DNA from: Campylobacterales bacterium
GTDB taxonomy: Bacteria > Campylobacterota > Campylobacteria > Campylobacterales > SZUA-545
DNA length: 42,650 nucleotides
Assembly (NCBI GenBank): GCA_025800305.1
Contig: JAOXRY010000233.1
Location: forward strand, 1-42,650
Direction of reading: 5' to 3'
In this document: in pieces, positions 33,135-40,806 of the stretch
Layout of the letters: the number at the start of each line of letters is the position of its first letter
Position numbering within the stretch: position 1 is the first letter of the stretch
Made by a program: the position numbers and the translations under genes
The notes under the pieces: model-generated
Told to the model about the DNA's origin: nothing
Database searches by the model: none
The model's input: the letters and a program-made list of their open reading frames with translations, nothing else

Positions 33135-35176
33135 GGTGTTGCTCCCTCTTTATCTTTAGAAATTTCAGCTAAGGATTTTTTTAGTTTGTCTAAAAGTGGC
33201 TTATTTTTTAAAAGTTGTACATTTTTAGGATTTCTTTTTAATAGTTTTTCATTATTTTCTTCTAGATTTAAAAGGGCTTTTTTTATAACTTTTAACTTTG
33301 TTTCCATTGGGGTTAAAGATCTTACTTTTAAAAAGTCATTTGTATCGTAAACTACAGAGTTGTCACCACTTTCTAAGTTACTATAAAAAGCATTCATATA
33401 GCTTTCATCATCCTCTTTTGAATTCCCTTTTAGAGTTTTTATTTCAGTGGATTTTGGAGACTCTTTATTTAAATAAAGGTTCTGTTTTTCAATCTGTTTG
33501 TTAGAGTTTTTCATAACGACATAAAAGATAGCACCTTTATCACTGTTTTCCATAAAAAGTTTTCCATCCATATTGGTTTCAATAATTGTTTTTGCAAGAT
33601 CTAGTCCAACACCAGTTCCTTTTTCTCCTTTTGTTGAAAAATAAGGTTCAAAGATTTTGTTAATTATTGCTTTGGGAACGCCTCCTCCATTATCTTCAAT
33701 ACTTATCACTATATCATGTTCTTTTTTGTTAACGATAATCTCTATTGTTCCATCAAACTGTTTTTCTAAAATGATATCTTTTGAGTTATTTACAAGATTT
33801 AAAATAACCTGCTTAAATTGGTTTTTAAAACCAAGTGTTGAAGCAAAAACATTAAAGTCATCTTTTTCACTAAGACCTATATTCGCCTTTTCAATACCAT
33901 TTTCTTGATAGGAAAATTTAATAGCAATGTTATTGATAACAATCTGGGAAGAGAGAAGTGTAAGGACTTCTTGAATAGATTGAATTACATCAAAATCATC
34001 TTTTTCTTTATCACTTTTAAAGAAGTTTCTAAAATCATCAATGGTTTTAGACATAAATTCCAGTTGATAATCCATTCTTTTTAGCTCGTCTTGAATCTCC
34101 TCTTTGGAAAGAGTGTCATTTCTAAAAAGATCTCTGATTGTCATTACAATAAGCCCCATAGTATTTAGAGGCTGTCTCCACTGGTGGGCTATTGCTCCAA
34201 TCATCTCTCCCATGGAGGCCATTTTTGATTGGTGGACAAGCATTTTCTCTTTTTCTTGGCGGATTAAGATCTCTTCTTCTACTTTCTTTTCAAGGTTCTT
34301 ATTAAGATCTTCTAATTGTCTATTTAGTTTATCAGGAATAATGGCAAAAACATAAGCAAGAGGAAAAGAGAGAATCAAAACACCTACTAAAAGAGCAAGT
34401 CCTAATCTCATAAGCTCTTGTTTTTTCTCTTGGATTTTTTCATTTTTCATTTGAAAAATAATTTTTAACTCTCCATCATCTCCTAATTTAATTGTTTGGG
34501 AAAATGAATCAGTTCCTACATAGTAATCAGCATAGAGCATATCTTCTGCAGTATCTTTATAGACTTTTTCTAATGTGAGACCTTTTCTTTTTTGATAGCT
34601 ATCTTGGTAGATTAGAAAGTTTCCTTGAGAGTCACTTAGATGAATGTAGCCTACAGGAGATCTATCAATAGTATGAAAAAAAGACTCTAAATTAAAGGTG
34701 ATATTTAAAGTCTCTCCTGTTTTTAACCCTATTGATGATGTTATAAGAGGAGCATCTAGATATTGATTGTATGTGATTTCACTAAACACCAAAGTATTTG
34801 AAGCTTTTTTGTTTATTGTGGTAATTTGAACTTTTTTATTACCCACGTTTTTTAGAAGAACTTGTTTTTTTGAATACAAAGAGATATTAACAATCTCTTT
34901 ATTTTCCTCTAAAAGAAGTTTTGTGATTTTTTCAAAATCTTTTAGTTTAGATTTCTCACTGGTGTTTTTTAGTGCTACAGTTGTGTTTTTAATTCTATTA
35001 AAGTATGTTTTTATGGTCTCTTGTTTTGAGATCATGATACTTTTGGAACTCTCTATGAAATCTTTTTTTATATTGGCACTTTCAATATAAAAAAAAGATA
35101 GAAAAGTACCGATAACTATCACAGTACCAAAGCAGATAAAAAGTATGATAAACTTCTGTTTGTATGATAATTTCAT
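33131..35176 (-). CDS. Membrane sensor histidine kinase
   Basis: The 681-residue kinase has membrane helices at about 8-30 and 257-280 flanking a periplasmic Cache-like sensor domain. A coiled-coil signalling helix (282-315) leads to the phospho-acceptor His331 in AHQWRQPLN, a form common in Campylobacterota. The ATPase domain has the N box LNLVNNSKDI, G1 box IEDNGGGVP and G2 box GTGVGLDLAK. About 110 extra residues follow the ATPase domain (from about 565), lysine-rich with no recognised motif. The ATG at 35176 lies six bases after an extended -10 box. It is divergent from a response-regulator gene only 39 bases away, so the two probably form a two-component pair. The signal is unknown. Confidence 0.93.
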   Translation of the reverse strand: MKLSYKQKFIILFICFGTVIVIGTFLSFFYIESANIKKDFIESSKSIMISKQETIKTYFNRIKNTTVALKNTSEKSKLKDFEKITKLLLEENKEIVNISLYSKKQVLLKNVGNKKVQITTINKKASNTLVFSEITYNQYLDAPLITSSIGLKTGETLNITFNLESFFHTIDRSPVGYIHLSDSQGNFLIYQDSYQKRKGLTLEKVYKDTAEDMLYADYYVGTDSFSQTIKLGDDGELKIIFQMKNEKIQEKKQELMRLGLALLVGVLILSFPLAYVFAIIPDKLNRQLEDLNKNLEKKVEEEILIRQEKEKMLVHQSKMASMGEMIGAIAHQWRQPLNTMGLIVMTIRDLFRNDTLSKEEIQDELKRMDYQLEFMSKTIDDFRNFFKSDKEKDDFDVIQSIQEVLTLLSSQIVINNIAIKFSYQENGIEKANIGLSEKDDFNVFASTLGFKNQFKQVILNLVNNSKDIILEKQFDGTIEIIVNKKEHDIVISIEDNGGGVPKAIINKIFEPYFSTKGEKGTGVGLDLAKTIIETNMDGKLFMENSDKGAIFYVVMKNSNKQIEKQNLYLNKESPKSTEIKTLKGNSKEDDESYMNAFYSNLESGDNSVVYDTNDFLKVRSLTPMETKLKVIKKALLNLEENNEKLLKRNPKNVQLLKNKPLLDKLKKSLAEISKDKEGATP

Positions 35177-35191
35177 GATTTGATTGTATCA
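35177..35191 (-). promoter_or_regulatory. Extended -10 promoter giving a probably leaderless kinase transcript
   Basis: On the minus strand TGA-TACAAT occupies 35191-35183, six bases (CAAATC) before the ATG at 35176. This is the third case in the window with the same spacing. The site lies in the 39-base region shared with the divergent regulator gene, so the two promoters must overlap or nearly so. Confidence 0.55.
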
Positions 35192-35215
35192 TAATAACTC
35201 AAAGGTTTTTATAGA

Positions 35216-36448
35216 ATGGATTATAAAGTTGCCTTAAGGACAATGTCAGTTCTGTATTGTGAAGATGAAGTTCTAGCAAGAGAACAGATGGTAAGAATTC
35301 TTAGCCCTAAAGTAGGTGAACTTCATGTTGCTGAAGATGGGAAAGAGGGACTTTTAACATATCAAAATAGAAAAATAGATCTAGTCATCAGTGATATTAA
35401 AATGCCAAGAATAAATGGTCTTGATATGGCTAGAGAAATTAAAACAATAAATCCAAAAGCAGGGATTGTTCTTTTAACTGCGTTTGATCAAACTAAACTT
35501 TTACAAGAAGCAATCGACATTGGAATTAGCCAATATGTAGTCAAACCAGTGGCAGAAGATAAGCTTTTTAATGGAATAAATAGAACCCTCGATTATATAA
35601 TAGCAGAGAAAAAAATAGCTTTTCAAAATAACTACATTAGAAATATCTTGGACCTTCAAAGCAATATGATTATAGTTGGAGATGAGTGTGCAATTCATGC
35701 TGCTAATCAGCCATTTTTAGAATTTTTTGGTTATGAAGATCTTAGCGATATGATTAAGTCTCAAAATGAAAAATTAAATAACAAATTTCAATTTATTGAG
35801 TATCAATATATAGACTTTATGGATTGGTTTTTGGAGATGATAAGCTCTAGAGAGAGAAAAAGAGAAGTTTTTGTATTGGAAGGAGATGTAAACAAAAAAT
35901 TTACGTGCCAAGTCTCTTCTTTTGAAAATATAAGTGGAAGATTTCTTGTTTCTTTAACAGATATTACTCATATGAATACAGTTAAAGGACAGCTGAATGA
36001 TGGTGACGCTCCTGAGGTGATGGAGTTGGAGAATTTTTATCAAAATTCAGATCTTTTCTTTCATAAAGGAGTAACAGAAGATTTTCTTCTTGTGATTTTT
36101 ACTCTTTATAATTCAGATCTAATTGTTATTGACGGAGGATTTGATAAAAGAGAATCAATGCGGCGTGAAATAGAAAGATTTGTCTTGACTAACATAACAG
36201 ATAAAAAAATGCTTACAAAAACAGAGTCAGATGAGTATCTTATGATAGTGAATGTAGTTGATTTGGATATGGCAACCCATAATTTTTCTGTAATGAAAAA
36301 GAAGATTCAAGAAAGAGTTAAAAGATATCATAAAAAAACAACTGCTAATTTACACTATATAAGAGTTAGTCCAGAAGAAGATTTTAGAAAAGCAGTCACA
36401 CTAGCAAGACAAAAACACATAAAAGCAAATCAGTCTCTTTATAAATAG
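35216..36448 (+). CDS. Response regulator: receiver, PAS and degenerate GGDEF domain
   Basis: The 410-residue protein has an intact receiver (about 8-125) with Glu16-Asp17, phospho-acceptor Asp60, Thr88 and Lys110. A PAS-like domain follows (about 135-250). The C-terminal 150 residues have the pattern of a GGDEF domain: DFLLVIFTLYNSDLIVIDGG, then TESDEYLMIVNVV where GGDEF would stand, then AVTLARQKHIKANQSLYK, the usual end helix. The active signature is lost (SDEY for GGDEF), so it should not make cyclic-di-GMP but might bind a nucleotide or partner. AAAGG lies ten bases before the ATG. It is divergent from the kinase gene, its likely partner, and overlaps the barrel gene tail to tail by 10 bases. 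Confidence 0.85.
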   Translation: MDYKVALRTMSVLYCEDEVLAREQMVRILSPKVGELHVAEDGKEGLLTYQNRKIDLVISDIKMPRINGLDMAREIKTINPKAGIVLLTAFDQTKLLQEAIDIGISQYVVKPVAEDKLFNGINRTLDYIIAEKKIAFQNNYIRNILDLQSNMIIVGDECAIHAANQPFLEFFGYEDLSDMIKSQNEKLNNKFQFIEYQYIDFMDWFLEMISSRERKREVFVLEGDVNKKFTCQVSSFENISGRFLVSLTDITHMNTVKGQLNDGDAPEVMELENFYQNSDLFFHKGVTEDFLLVIFTLYNSDLIVIDGGFDKRESMRREIERFVLTNITDKKMLTKTESDEYLMIVNVVDLDMATHNFSVMKKKIQERVKRYHKKTTANLHYIRVSPEEDFRKAVTLARQKHIKANQSLYK

Positions 36449-37557
36449 AACCTAAAAATATAGTAAAGATCTAAAGAGAGCTCATGCTCTTTCCAAACTT
36501 CATCAATTCTAGTTCTATCAAATTTCCACTCTCTTCTTTTATAGTTGATATCTGCGAAAAAGTATTTAAGACCAAATTTCTTATATCCACCAAAACCGAT
36601 TCCTAAAGATACATGGGTTGGCATTAAATCAGTAGAGTAGGTGTTTCCAATTCCTGCTGAGTATTTTAAGTAAGGGGTGGATTCAAACCAGAAGTTTTGA
36701 AACTGTTTCTCATTGGGGATAAGATACTCTAATTTTAGCTCATCCATTTCAGGATCTGTTGTAAAGGAAAGAAGAAAAATTGGATCAACTCTTCCATTAA
36801 AAAAACCATAAGAAAAGCCACTTCTTCCCACAAGTTTTACCTCTTCTTTTGATGAGGTTTGTCTTGTAATATCTTTTTGTAAAGCAGAGAAGTTTCCAGT
36901 TAGACCAATGTAGTGTCTTTTCCCTTTTCTTTCAACTTTTCTTTTTCTTTTATTTGGTGTAGAAATCTTGACTTTTTCCTTATTGAAACTTGCCAATTCT
37001 CCTTCTTTTAGTAAAAAGTCTTTGGCATTGATATTTTTTCCACTGTTTTCATAATAGATATCAAACTCTCTTACGTCTTTTGGTGTAGAGACTCGTGTAT
37101 TATTTTTTTTGGCAAAAAGAGTTTCATCTCCTTCAAAATTTTTAGGATTAACATGAAGAATATTATTTCTTCCTCTAGCTTTCGCAAAATCTGTATCAAT
37201 ATTAATAGGTTTCTTTCCTGAGTAAAACTCTATATTTCCATAAAGAGTTCCTACTCCATTTTTATTTACAATTAGTTTGCTGTTTTCTCTCATTAAAATT
37301 CTAGCACCAGTATCAAATCTTATAAGAGTAGTACCACTAGATTGGGTGATTATATCTCCTCCATGGATATTATCCCCTTTTCTAATGTGATCAATTGTAT
37401 CTCTTTTGATTTTTAAGATATCACCGTTTCCATCGGTTCTAGTAATTTCGCCGATTCTATTTTGAGGAAAACCAGTGAGACTAAGCTGATATCTTTTGAT
37501 AAGTTCTTGGGAAAAAAGTGACAGAGAAAAAAGAATAAGAGATAAAAAGAGTCTCAT
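36439..37557 (-). CDS. FecR-like domain fused to a probable outer-membrane beta-barrel (paralogue A)
   Basis: The 372-residue protein has a signal peptide (MRLFLSLILFSLSLFS), a FecR-like domain (about 20-200: IRKGDNIHGGDIITQSSGTTLIRF, GARILMRENSKLIV), a basic linker (KRKRKVERKGKRH, about 203-215), and a C-terminal region of alternating aromatic and polar residues ending in ...YYIFRFYL. The terminal aromatic residue and about eight amphipathic strands suggest a small outer-membrane barrel. It is a close paralogue of the upstream gene. No ribosome site is seen in the 2-base gap, so translation is probably coupled. Its role is unknown, perhaps anchoring a periplasmic FecR module to the outer membrane. 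Confidence 0.75.
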   Translation of the reverse strand: MRLFLSLILFSLSLFSQELIKRYQLSLTGFPQNRIGEITRTDGNGDILKIKRDTIDHIRKGDNIHGGDIITQSSGTTLIRFDTGARILMRENSKLIVNKNGVGTLYGNIEFYSGKKPINIDTDFAKARGRNNILHVNPKNFEGDETLFAKKNNTRVSTPKDVREFDIYYENSGKNINAKDFLLKEGELASFNKEKVKISTPNKRKRKVERKGKRHYIGLTGNFSALQKDITRQTSSKEEVKLVGRSGFSYGFFNGRVDPIFLLSFTTDPEMDELKLEYLIPNEKQFQNFWFESTPYLKYSAGIGNTYSTDLMPTHVSLGIGFGGYKKFGLKYFFADINYKRREWKFDRTRIDEVWKEHELSLDLYYIFRFYL

Positions 37558-37559
37558 TT

Positions 37560-38711
37560 TTAGATTCTAAATCTAAAAATATAGTTAAACTCTAAAGAGA
37601 GTTCATTTTCTTGCCAAACTTCATCAATACCAGTTCTATCAAATTTCCACTCTCTTCTTTTATAATTTATATCTGTAAAGAGATATTGAAATCCAAACTT
37701 TTTAAAAGCTCCAAAGCCAAGTCCCAATGAAACATGAGTTGGAAAGAAATCATCAGAATAAGTCTTACCAATTCCTGCTGTGTATTTCATATAAGGAGTT
37801 GAGTTCAACCAAAAAGTTTGGAATTTTGTAGGATTTGGAATGATATATTCCAACTTTACTTCATCCATTTCAGGATCTGTTGTATAAGAAAGAAAATATA
37901 TAGGGTCAATTCTTCCATCCATAAAAGCATAAGTTAAACCAACTCTTCCTACGAGTTTACTTTTATCTTTACTGCTTGTAGTACCTTCTACAGATCTTTG
38001 TAAAAAAGTTCCTGATGTATTGATACCAAAATAGTGCCTATTACCCTTTCTGTTATCAATTGTGTCTTTTTTTTGTTTTTTATTTGTATTTATAATTGTA
38101 ACTCTTTCACCATCGAAAATGGCTTTTTCACCTTTTTTTAGTGTAAAGTTGTCTCTTTCTATTTCTCTTCTACTGTCTTGATATTTGATTTTGAAAGTTT
38201 CAATGCCACTGGGAGCTTTAATATTCACTTTTCCTTTAAGAACATTAACACTATCTTGTGTAGGAAGATAAGCGTTTAAAATATTGTTATTTTTTGCGAT
38301 AATATCTAACTTATTGTTTTTTCCTCTCATCCTACCAAAGTCTGTATCTACAGTTAGATTTTTTTTTCCTGAGGTATATTCCACATTTCCAAAAAGCTGA
38401 CCAATCCCAGATTTATTAACAACAAATCTACTCTCTTTTTTCATTTTTACAGATGCACCACCGACAAACTTTATATCAGTTTGTCCTGTGTTTTGAGTGA
38501 TAATATCTCCAGCGTGAATACTATCACCTTTTCTGATATAGTCGATAGAGTCTCTTTTGATTTTTAAAATATCTCCATCACCTGTAGTATTAGTAATAGT
38601 CCCAATTCTATTTTGAGGGAACCCAGTAAGGTTGAGCTGATATTTTTTTATAAGTTCTTGACCTTGAAGTGTGGAAAATAGAAATAAAGTTAGTAGTAAT
38701 AGTAATCTCAT
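37560..38711 (-). CDS. FecR-like domain fused to a probable outer-membrane beta-barrel (paralogue B)
   Basis: The 383-residue tandem paralogue of the next gene has a signal peptide (MRLLLLLTLFLFSTLQG), a FecR-like domain (about 20-205), a basic linker, and a C-terminal barrel-like region ending ...NYIFRFRI. Shared blocks with paralogue A include LTGFPQNRIG, GDILKIKRD, TTDPEMDE, YKRREWKFDRT and IDEVW. The barrel half is better conserved than the middle of the FecR half. A TATAAT 18 bases before the ATG suggests a short leader of about 11 nt. It is the first gene of the pair. The function is unknown. Confidence 0.75.
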   Translation of the reverse strand: MRLLLLLTLFLFSTLQGQELIKKYQLNLTGFPQNRIGTITNTTGDGDILKIKRDSIDYIRKGDSIHAGDIITQNTGQTDIKFVGGASVKMKKESRFVVNKSGIGQLFGNVEYTSGKKNLTVDTDFGRMRGKNNKLDIIAKNNNILNAYLPTQDSVNVLKGKVNIKAPSGIETFKIKYQDSRREIERDNFTLKKGEKAIFDGERVTIINTNKKQKKDTIDNRKGNRHYFGINTSGTFLQRSVEGTTSSKDKSKLVGRVGLTYAFMDGRIDPIYFLSYTTDPEMDEVKLEYIIPNPTKFQTFWLNSTPYMKYTAGIGKTYSDDFFPTHVSLGLGFGAFKKFGFQYLFTDINYKRREWKFDRTGIDEVWQENELSLEFNYIFRFRI

Positions 38712-38738
38712 AAGGATTACTTTAGCAAATTATATGCC

Positions 38739-39956
38739 TTAATCTACAACTATTTTTTTACGCATTAATGCATTGGCAACAGCATCAACAATATAGTCGT
38801 AGGCTTCTTTTGTTCCTTCAAACATATTATTTTGCTTAGTCATAGTTCCTTCTTCTGACTTTAACTGAATTCTTAAACCATCAATTTTCTTTTTTAATTT
38901 GAACTCTTTTTCTGCCCTTTCTTTAGACATTTTTTCAAATTTTGATTTGTTTATTCTAGCTGTAATATCAGCCTGTTTAGCATCTTCTATTAGATCTTTT
39001 TGTTTTCTTATTTTTTCTTCAATATCAGATCTTTTTTCCATTGAAGCAGTCGCATTAAGATCTCTTCCATAGTTAGATAAAACACTACGAAGATCTTGAA
39101 GTCTTTCTCCACTTTCACTGTATGTAATAATAGCTTCTATCTTCTCATTTTCTATTCTATCTCTTGACTCTTCAAGTTCTTCAAGCTCTTTTTTTAGAGT
39201 TTCTATTTTTTCTGCCAAATCTTCTGTTTGCTGAAGATTTTTATTTTTGATTGTTAGTTCTTTTAGGTGTTTCGCAACAACTGGTCTAATTGTAGAAACG
39301 TGCCATTGCCTTTTTTTTCTATCTATGATTTCAGGAGTCTTAAATCTAATCCCTCCATCACCTAAAACAGTTTTTCCATAATATTCTAAAAAAGTCTCGG
39401 CTTTTCTACTTACAAGCATCTTTGACAAAAGTTCTTCTGCCAAAGAGTCATTTAGATATGCAAAGTTGTCTCTTATGATATCCAATGAAACTTCTGTAGC
39501 AGACTCTTTATTTCCATTGGCAAACTGATAGACAGCTTTATAAAAAGCAGTTTTAACGTAAGCTAAATAAGATGATTCCCAAATACGATTGTTTATAAGG
39601 CTAAAATCAAGATCTTTATCACATAACTCATGGATAACATCTTTTACAAACCCTAATTCATCTCCACCTGTAACAGCTTCACGAAGACTAAAAACAGAAA
39701 CTTCTTCTTGTGCTTTTGGAATTACTTTAACAGCTAGTTTATCTCTTCCTTTAAAAAATACAGAAACGTGTCCTACACTTCCCCAAAAGTCTTTTAAAGC
39801 TTGTCTGATTTCATCTTTATAGTCAGCTATTTGACCATCACTGTTAAGTGAAATTTGTTGTGCTAAAGATTGTACATGGTGAGGAGAAAAATCTGTATCT
39901 GTAGAATCCCCTGTGAAATTCTCAAAAAGATAATCTTTAGTTAGTTCGTAAACCAC
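38739..39956 (-). CDS. Unrecognised cytoplasmic protein with a long coiled coil
   Basis: The 405-residue protein has no signal peptide or membrane helix. Residues 1-215 are a mixed alpha/beta region with no motif I can name. Residues 220-380 are strongly coiled-coil (KKELEELEESRDRIENEKIE, DIEEKIRKQKDLIEDAKQAD). The start is a GTG at 39956 with GGA about six bases upstream. It follows a small gene after 11 bases and may be co-transcribed with it. Being near the pseudopilin genes may be chance, since it runs the other way. Confidence 0.75.
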   Translation of the reverse strand: MVYELTKDYLFENFTGDSTDTDFSPHHVQSLAQQISLNSDGQIADYKDEIRQALKDFWGSVGHVSVFFKGRDKLAVKVIPKAQEEVSVFSLREAVTGGDELGFVKDVIHELCDKDLDFSLINNRIWESSYLAYVKTAFYKAVYQFANGNKESATEVSLDIIRDNFAYLNDSLAEELLSKMLVSRKAETFLEYYGKTVLGDGGIRFKTPEIIDRKKRQWHVSTIRPVVAKHLKELTIKNKNLQQTEDLAEKIETLKKELEELEESRDRIENEKIEAIITYSESGERLQDLRSVLSNYGRDLNATASMEKRSDIEEKIRKQKDLIEDAKQADITARINKSKFEKMSKERAEKEFKLKKKIDGLRIQLKSEEGTMTKQNNMFEGTKEAYDYIVDAVANALMRKKIVVD

Positions 39957-39967
39957 AGACTATCCAA

Positions 39968-40159
39968 TTAAGCGCTCATCCTAAGTTGCAATCCAAGACC
40001 CTTTTTGTCTCTTAGGGTATATCTTGCATCGCTTAATGGCTTATGTATTGCAAAGTATGCAGGTTCTGTCATAGCCTTTTCTACAATAGCTCTGTAGATG
40101 CTTTTTATTGTTGTTATCTCTGGTTTTGTTTGTTGCTCTTTATTTTCCATAATATACAT
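39968..40159 (-). CDS. Small unrecognised protein (about 63 residues)
   Basis: The frame is open from a TTG at 40189. The ATG at 40159 is the more likely start, and one at 40150 is also possible. None has a strong ribosome site. The protein is hydrophilic (MENKEQQTKPEITTIKSIYR near the start, DARYTLRDKKGLGLQLRMSA at the end), with no membrane segment or motif. It is supported mainly by position: same strand and 11 bases before the coiled-coil gene, filling an otherwise empty gap. Confidence 0.5.
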   Translation of the reverse strand: MYIMENKEQQTKPEITTIKSIYRAIVEKAMTEPAYFAIHKPLSDARYTLRDKKGLGLQLRMSA

Positions 40160-40203
40160 ATCGGAAATCTTAGGTATAATTTTAGTCAAATAAAGGCTAT
40201 TTT

Positions 40204-40806
40204 TTGAAAAAATATCACAACAGATTTGGCTTCTCTTTGATAGAACTGATTATGACTGTCGTTATAATTGGAATAGCTTTTATTGCTATCCCTTTAATCC
40301 TAGAAAATAGTACAAGAACAGCAGGTTGGTTGGCAAACTCGCCAGGTATTTTCCATGGGGCTGCAAAAACACAAATTGTAAGAAGTAAATTTTGGGATGA
40401 GAATAATCTTACAAATGTTTTGCAAACTGCTGAAGCAGGTTTAATGTGTGGAACTGATAATAGAAGAGATGGACACTATACTGGAAGAGGAAGAAGACAG
40501 TGTGGAGGTGAGACTCCAACAACAGTTTTTGGTGCTGATGGAAATGATGGAAATGATATTGATGATTATCATGGAGAAAATGATACAGAGGTAGAAGATA
40601 GGTTTGATATTCTTACAAGTGTAAGGTACATAGCATATGATGGTAGTGGTGGAAACTTTACTTTAAATACCAGTAGTGGAACTCCTACAAATATAAAAGA
40701 GATACAAGTAGAAGTACAGAACAATGGAAGAAAAATAGCATCTTATGTTTACTATGGAGCAAATATTGGTGTAGATAAACCTTTCATCAAGGATAACGAA
40801 AATTGA
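40204..40806 (+). CDS. Type IV pilin-like / pseudopilin protein with acidic loop
   Basis: The 200-residue protein has a class III signal: a short basic leader, then G-FSLIELIMTVVIIGIAFIA, cleaved after Gly9, with Glu5 of the mature protein present. The globular part has two Cys (82 and 100) and an Asp-rich stretch at about 111-135 (ADGNDGNDIDDYHGENDTE) that could bind calcium, as in GspG-type pseudopilins. The start is TTG, with AAAGG seven bases upstream. It is the first of four overlapping genes whose N-termini are all prepilin-like. It could belong to a type IV pilus, type II secretion or competence system. Confidence 0.88.
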   Translation: MKKYHNRFGFSLIELIMTVVIIGIAFIAIPLILENSTRTAGWLANSPGIFHGAAKTQIVRSKFWDENNLTNVLQTAEAGLMCGTDNRRDGHYTGRGRRQCGGETPTTVFGADGNDGNDIDDYHGENDTEVEDRFDILTSVRYIAYDGSGGNFTLNTSSGTPTNIKEIQVEVQNNGRKIASYVYYGANIGVDKPFIKDNEN

